64,000 nucleotides of DNA from Acidobacteriota bacterium. GTDB lineage: Bacteria; Acidobacteriota; Blastocatellia; RBC074. Of this stretch, positions 62,644-64,000 are shown piece after piece. The stretch is from the NCBI GenBank assembly GCA_018268995.1, contig JAFDVL010000029.1, forward strand, positions 111,756 through 175,755. Direction: 5' to 3'. Made by a program: the position numbers and the translations under genes. Within the stretch, counting starts at the first letter, position 1, and every line of letters starts with the position of its first letter. A model generated the notes under the pieces. The model was not told the DNA's origin. It searched no databases and was given only the letters and a program-made list of their open reading frames with translations.

Positions 62644-63684
62644 ATGAACGACAAACACATCATCCCCCTTCTTCTGCTGACCCTTCTCGCTGGTGTTGCA
62701 ATGGCCAGCAAGTCACCACACAAACCGATCACAGAATACGAGCTCTTGCGGAAGATTCCAAAGGAACGTCTGCGGGCGCTGATTGGCGAGAGCCTGCCTG
62801 ATGCACAAGGCTTCGTCGGCACGAATCATCGCGCCGGATACTGGATCGAAGCCGGCACACAACGCGGCAGTGCTCGCACCGTAATTTACGGCGTTGTGAC
62901 GGGCGATCTGGCTACCGCAGACGATGCGTGGCGCGGCATCGAAACGACCTTCGCGCATCAACGCGCGGATGGTGGCTTCGAGGCAAATGACCGGCCCAAC
63001 GGCAAAAGCGCCAAGCCGTTTGGGGCAGCGGTCGAAACCGCATTCTTTTTCATGCAGGAAGTGGGGCGCGCTGTGCTGGTGATTCGGCAATCGCCGCACG
63101 AAAAGCATTTTCACGACCGCCTTGTCGCGCTGGAACCGAAGATGCGCCGGGCGATGGCGTTCATCGCTTCGGGTTATGACACGATCATTGCGAATAGCTC
63201 GCACGCCGTGAATCGCATCTTCATTGCGGCAAAGGCGTTTGGCTTATGCGGCCTCGCGCTGAATGACAAACAACTCATCGCCACTTCACACAAGCTGGTT
63301 GCGCACGGCCTGACACGCCGCGACAAAGACGGGGTCTTCAGCGAAAACGGCGGACGCGATTCCAGCTACAACGCGGCTTCGATTCTGTTTGGCCAGACGC
63401 TCGCATTGCACTTGCCGATTCCCGAATTTGAAGCCGCCTTGCCCAAAGCCGTCGCGTGGCAACTGACGCGCATTGGCGAAAATGGTGAAGTCTTGGTCGA
63501 AGGCAACACGCGCACAGGTGTCGGGAAAGAGCCTTCGTATTTTGGTGAACCCAAAACAGTGAATTATGGCGAGGTCTGTCAGGCGCTGACGATGTACGGC
63601 CTCGCGCGCAACGACAAGGCCGCACTCGCTACGGCTGACCGTGTGTTCACGTACTGGCGGACGAAGGTCGCTCCGCCGAAGTAA
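62644..63684 (+). CDS. Exported protein of unknown function, helical-toroid-like
   Basis: 346 residues with a signal peptide (IIPLLLLTLLAGVAMASK). The mature protein is mainly helical with spaced repeats (AWRGIETTFAHQRADGGFEAND, FGAAVETAFFFMQEVGRAVL), like an (alpha/alpha)6 barrel of glycosidase, lyase or terpene-cyclase-type proteins. A conserved-looking DGVFSENGGRDSSYNAAS segment and TYWRTKV end are visible. I do not recognise a specific family, and no catalytic residues can be assigned. It stands alone, divergent in content from its neighbours. Confidence 0.6.
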   Translation: MNDKHIIPLLLLTLLAGVAMASKSPHKPITEYELLRKIPKERLRALIGESLPDAQGFVGTNHRAGYWIEAGTQRGSARTVIYGVVTGDLATADDAWRGIETTFAHQRADGGFEANDRPNGKSAKPFGAAVETAFFFMQEVGRAVLVIRQSPHEKHFHDRLVALEPKMRRAMAFIASGYDTIIANSSHAVNRIFIAAKAFGLCGLALNDKQLIATSHKLVAHGLTRRDKDGVFSENGGRDSSYNAASILFGQTLALHLPIPEFEAALPKAVAWQLTRIGENGEVLVEGNTRTGVGKEPSYFGEPKTVNYGEVCQALTMYGLARNDKAALATADRVFTYWRTKVAPPK

Positions 63685-63740
63685 GGTAGTCGCCAATTGA
63701 CCAAGGCGACGTCTGTATTTTTCAATTTCCACATCGCTGC

Positions 63741-63746
63741 TACACT
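63741..63746 (+). promoter_or_regulatory. Candidate -10 box for the kinase gene
   Basis: TACACT inside GCTACACTGTGCGCG, 40 bases before the kinase ATG. It parallels GCTATACTGCGCG at 61595-61607. Confidence 0.3.
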
Positions 63747-63786
63747 GTGCGCGCTTTACCACTTCACTTTCGGAGGCCCCAATCGC

Positions 63787-64000
63787 ATGACCATAGCGAA
63801 CGGCACGCTACTCGGTGCTTACAAAATCCTCGCGCCGCTGGGCAAAGGCGGCATGGGCGAAGTTTATCGCGCGCAAGACACGCGGCTTGACCGCGAGGTC
63901 GCAGTGAAAATCCTGCCCGCCGAATTTGCGCAGGATGCTGACCGCTTACGGCGCTTTGAGCAGGAAGCCAAAACGACTTCGGCGCTCAACCATCCGAACA
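63787..64000 (+). CDS. Bacterial Ser/Thr protein kinase, N-terminal part (runs off the window)
   Basis: 71 codons are visible from the ATG, with GGAGG 11 bases upstream. The glycine loop [13 protein letters not shown] is at 19-31 and the catalytic Lys in REVAVKILP is near residue 41, so this is a Hanks-type kinase with no N-terminal signal. In Acidobacteriota such kinases often carry C-terminal PD40/TolB propellers; the orphan tail at 62097-62342 is of that kind and could derive from an earlier tandem copy. The remaining domains are outside the window. Confidence 0.93.
   Translation, partial: MTIANGTLLGAYKILAPLGKGGMGEVYRAQDTRLDREVAVKILPAEFAQDADRLRRFEQEAKTTSALNHPN

Overview
The window looks like a chromosome segment of an environmental Acidobacteriota bacterium, most plausibly of the Blastocatellia/Solibacter type. 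This is inferred from gene content, not from a marker gene: two very large Oar-type TonB-dependent receptors with an N-terminal carboxypeptidase-regulatory-like domain, secreted proteins with acidobacterial-style C-terminal adhesion-like (TIGR03437-like) modules, a beta-propeller/Ser-Thr kinase style of signalling, an outer membrane with BamA and KdsC, and a Thermus-like 7Fe ferredoxin. No rRNA, tRNA, CRISPR array, integrase or transposase was found.

Layout. 0-8 kb: a truncated MacB-like permease, an HD-GYP response regulator, a ferredoxin, an ABC-2 exporter pair, a metallophosphoesterase and a C69-type peptidase. 8-17.6 kb: a 2OG-Fe(II) oxygenase, a GMC oxidoreductase with a four-cysteine motif, TonB receptor 1, a thioredoxin-like pair and an esterase. 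18-31 kb: a response regulator and ECF sigma factor pair, a secreted propeller protein, TonB receptor 2 and a large secreted subtilase. 31-40.8 kb: BamA, an SDR, a Tat-exported gluconate-dehydrogenase subunit-3-like protein, Ndk, a MacB/LolD-like ABC operon and a formaldehyde dehydrogenase. 41-55.2 kb: a secreted hydrolase zone (PIG-L deacetylase, S41 protease, two M28 peptidases around a TPR/sigma-54 activator, an M1-like pseudoenzyme), then Uma2 and KdsC. 55.4-59 kb: a compact conflict-system-like cluster. 59-64 kb: an MFS transporter, a decaying zone (M48 peptidase with an amber codon in its signal peptide, a wrecked ECF sigma gene, an orphan C-terminal tail of a propeller/kinase gene), an unknown exported protein and the start of a Ser/Thr kinase.

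The most interesting locus is 55.4-59.0 kb. It holds a protein with a TIR/deoxyribosyltransferase-like N-terminus, a TPR/TRAFs-binding-like centre and a SLOG-like C-terminus. Facing it tail to tail, one base apart, is a two-gene operon for a TIR protein and a patatin phospholipase. These are nucleotide-signal and effector modules known from CBASS- and Thoeris-like immunity, but no CD-NTase or ThsA is in view, so this may be an undescribed arrangement.

The second theme is palindromes. About sixteen long imperfect inverted repeats of many unrelated sequence types sit almost exclusively in gene gaps. One type, with an exact 21-22 bp terminal arm, occurs twice, once inside the wrecked sigma-factor gene, so it is likely a mobile MITE/REP-like element.
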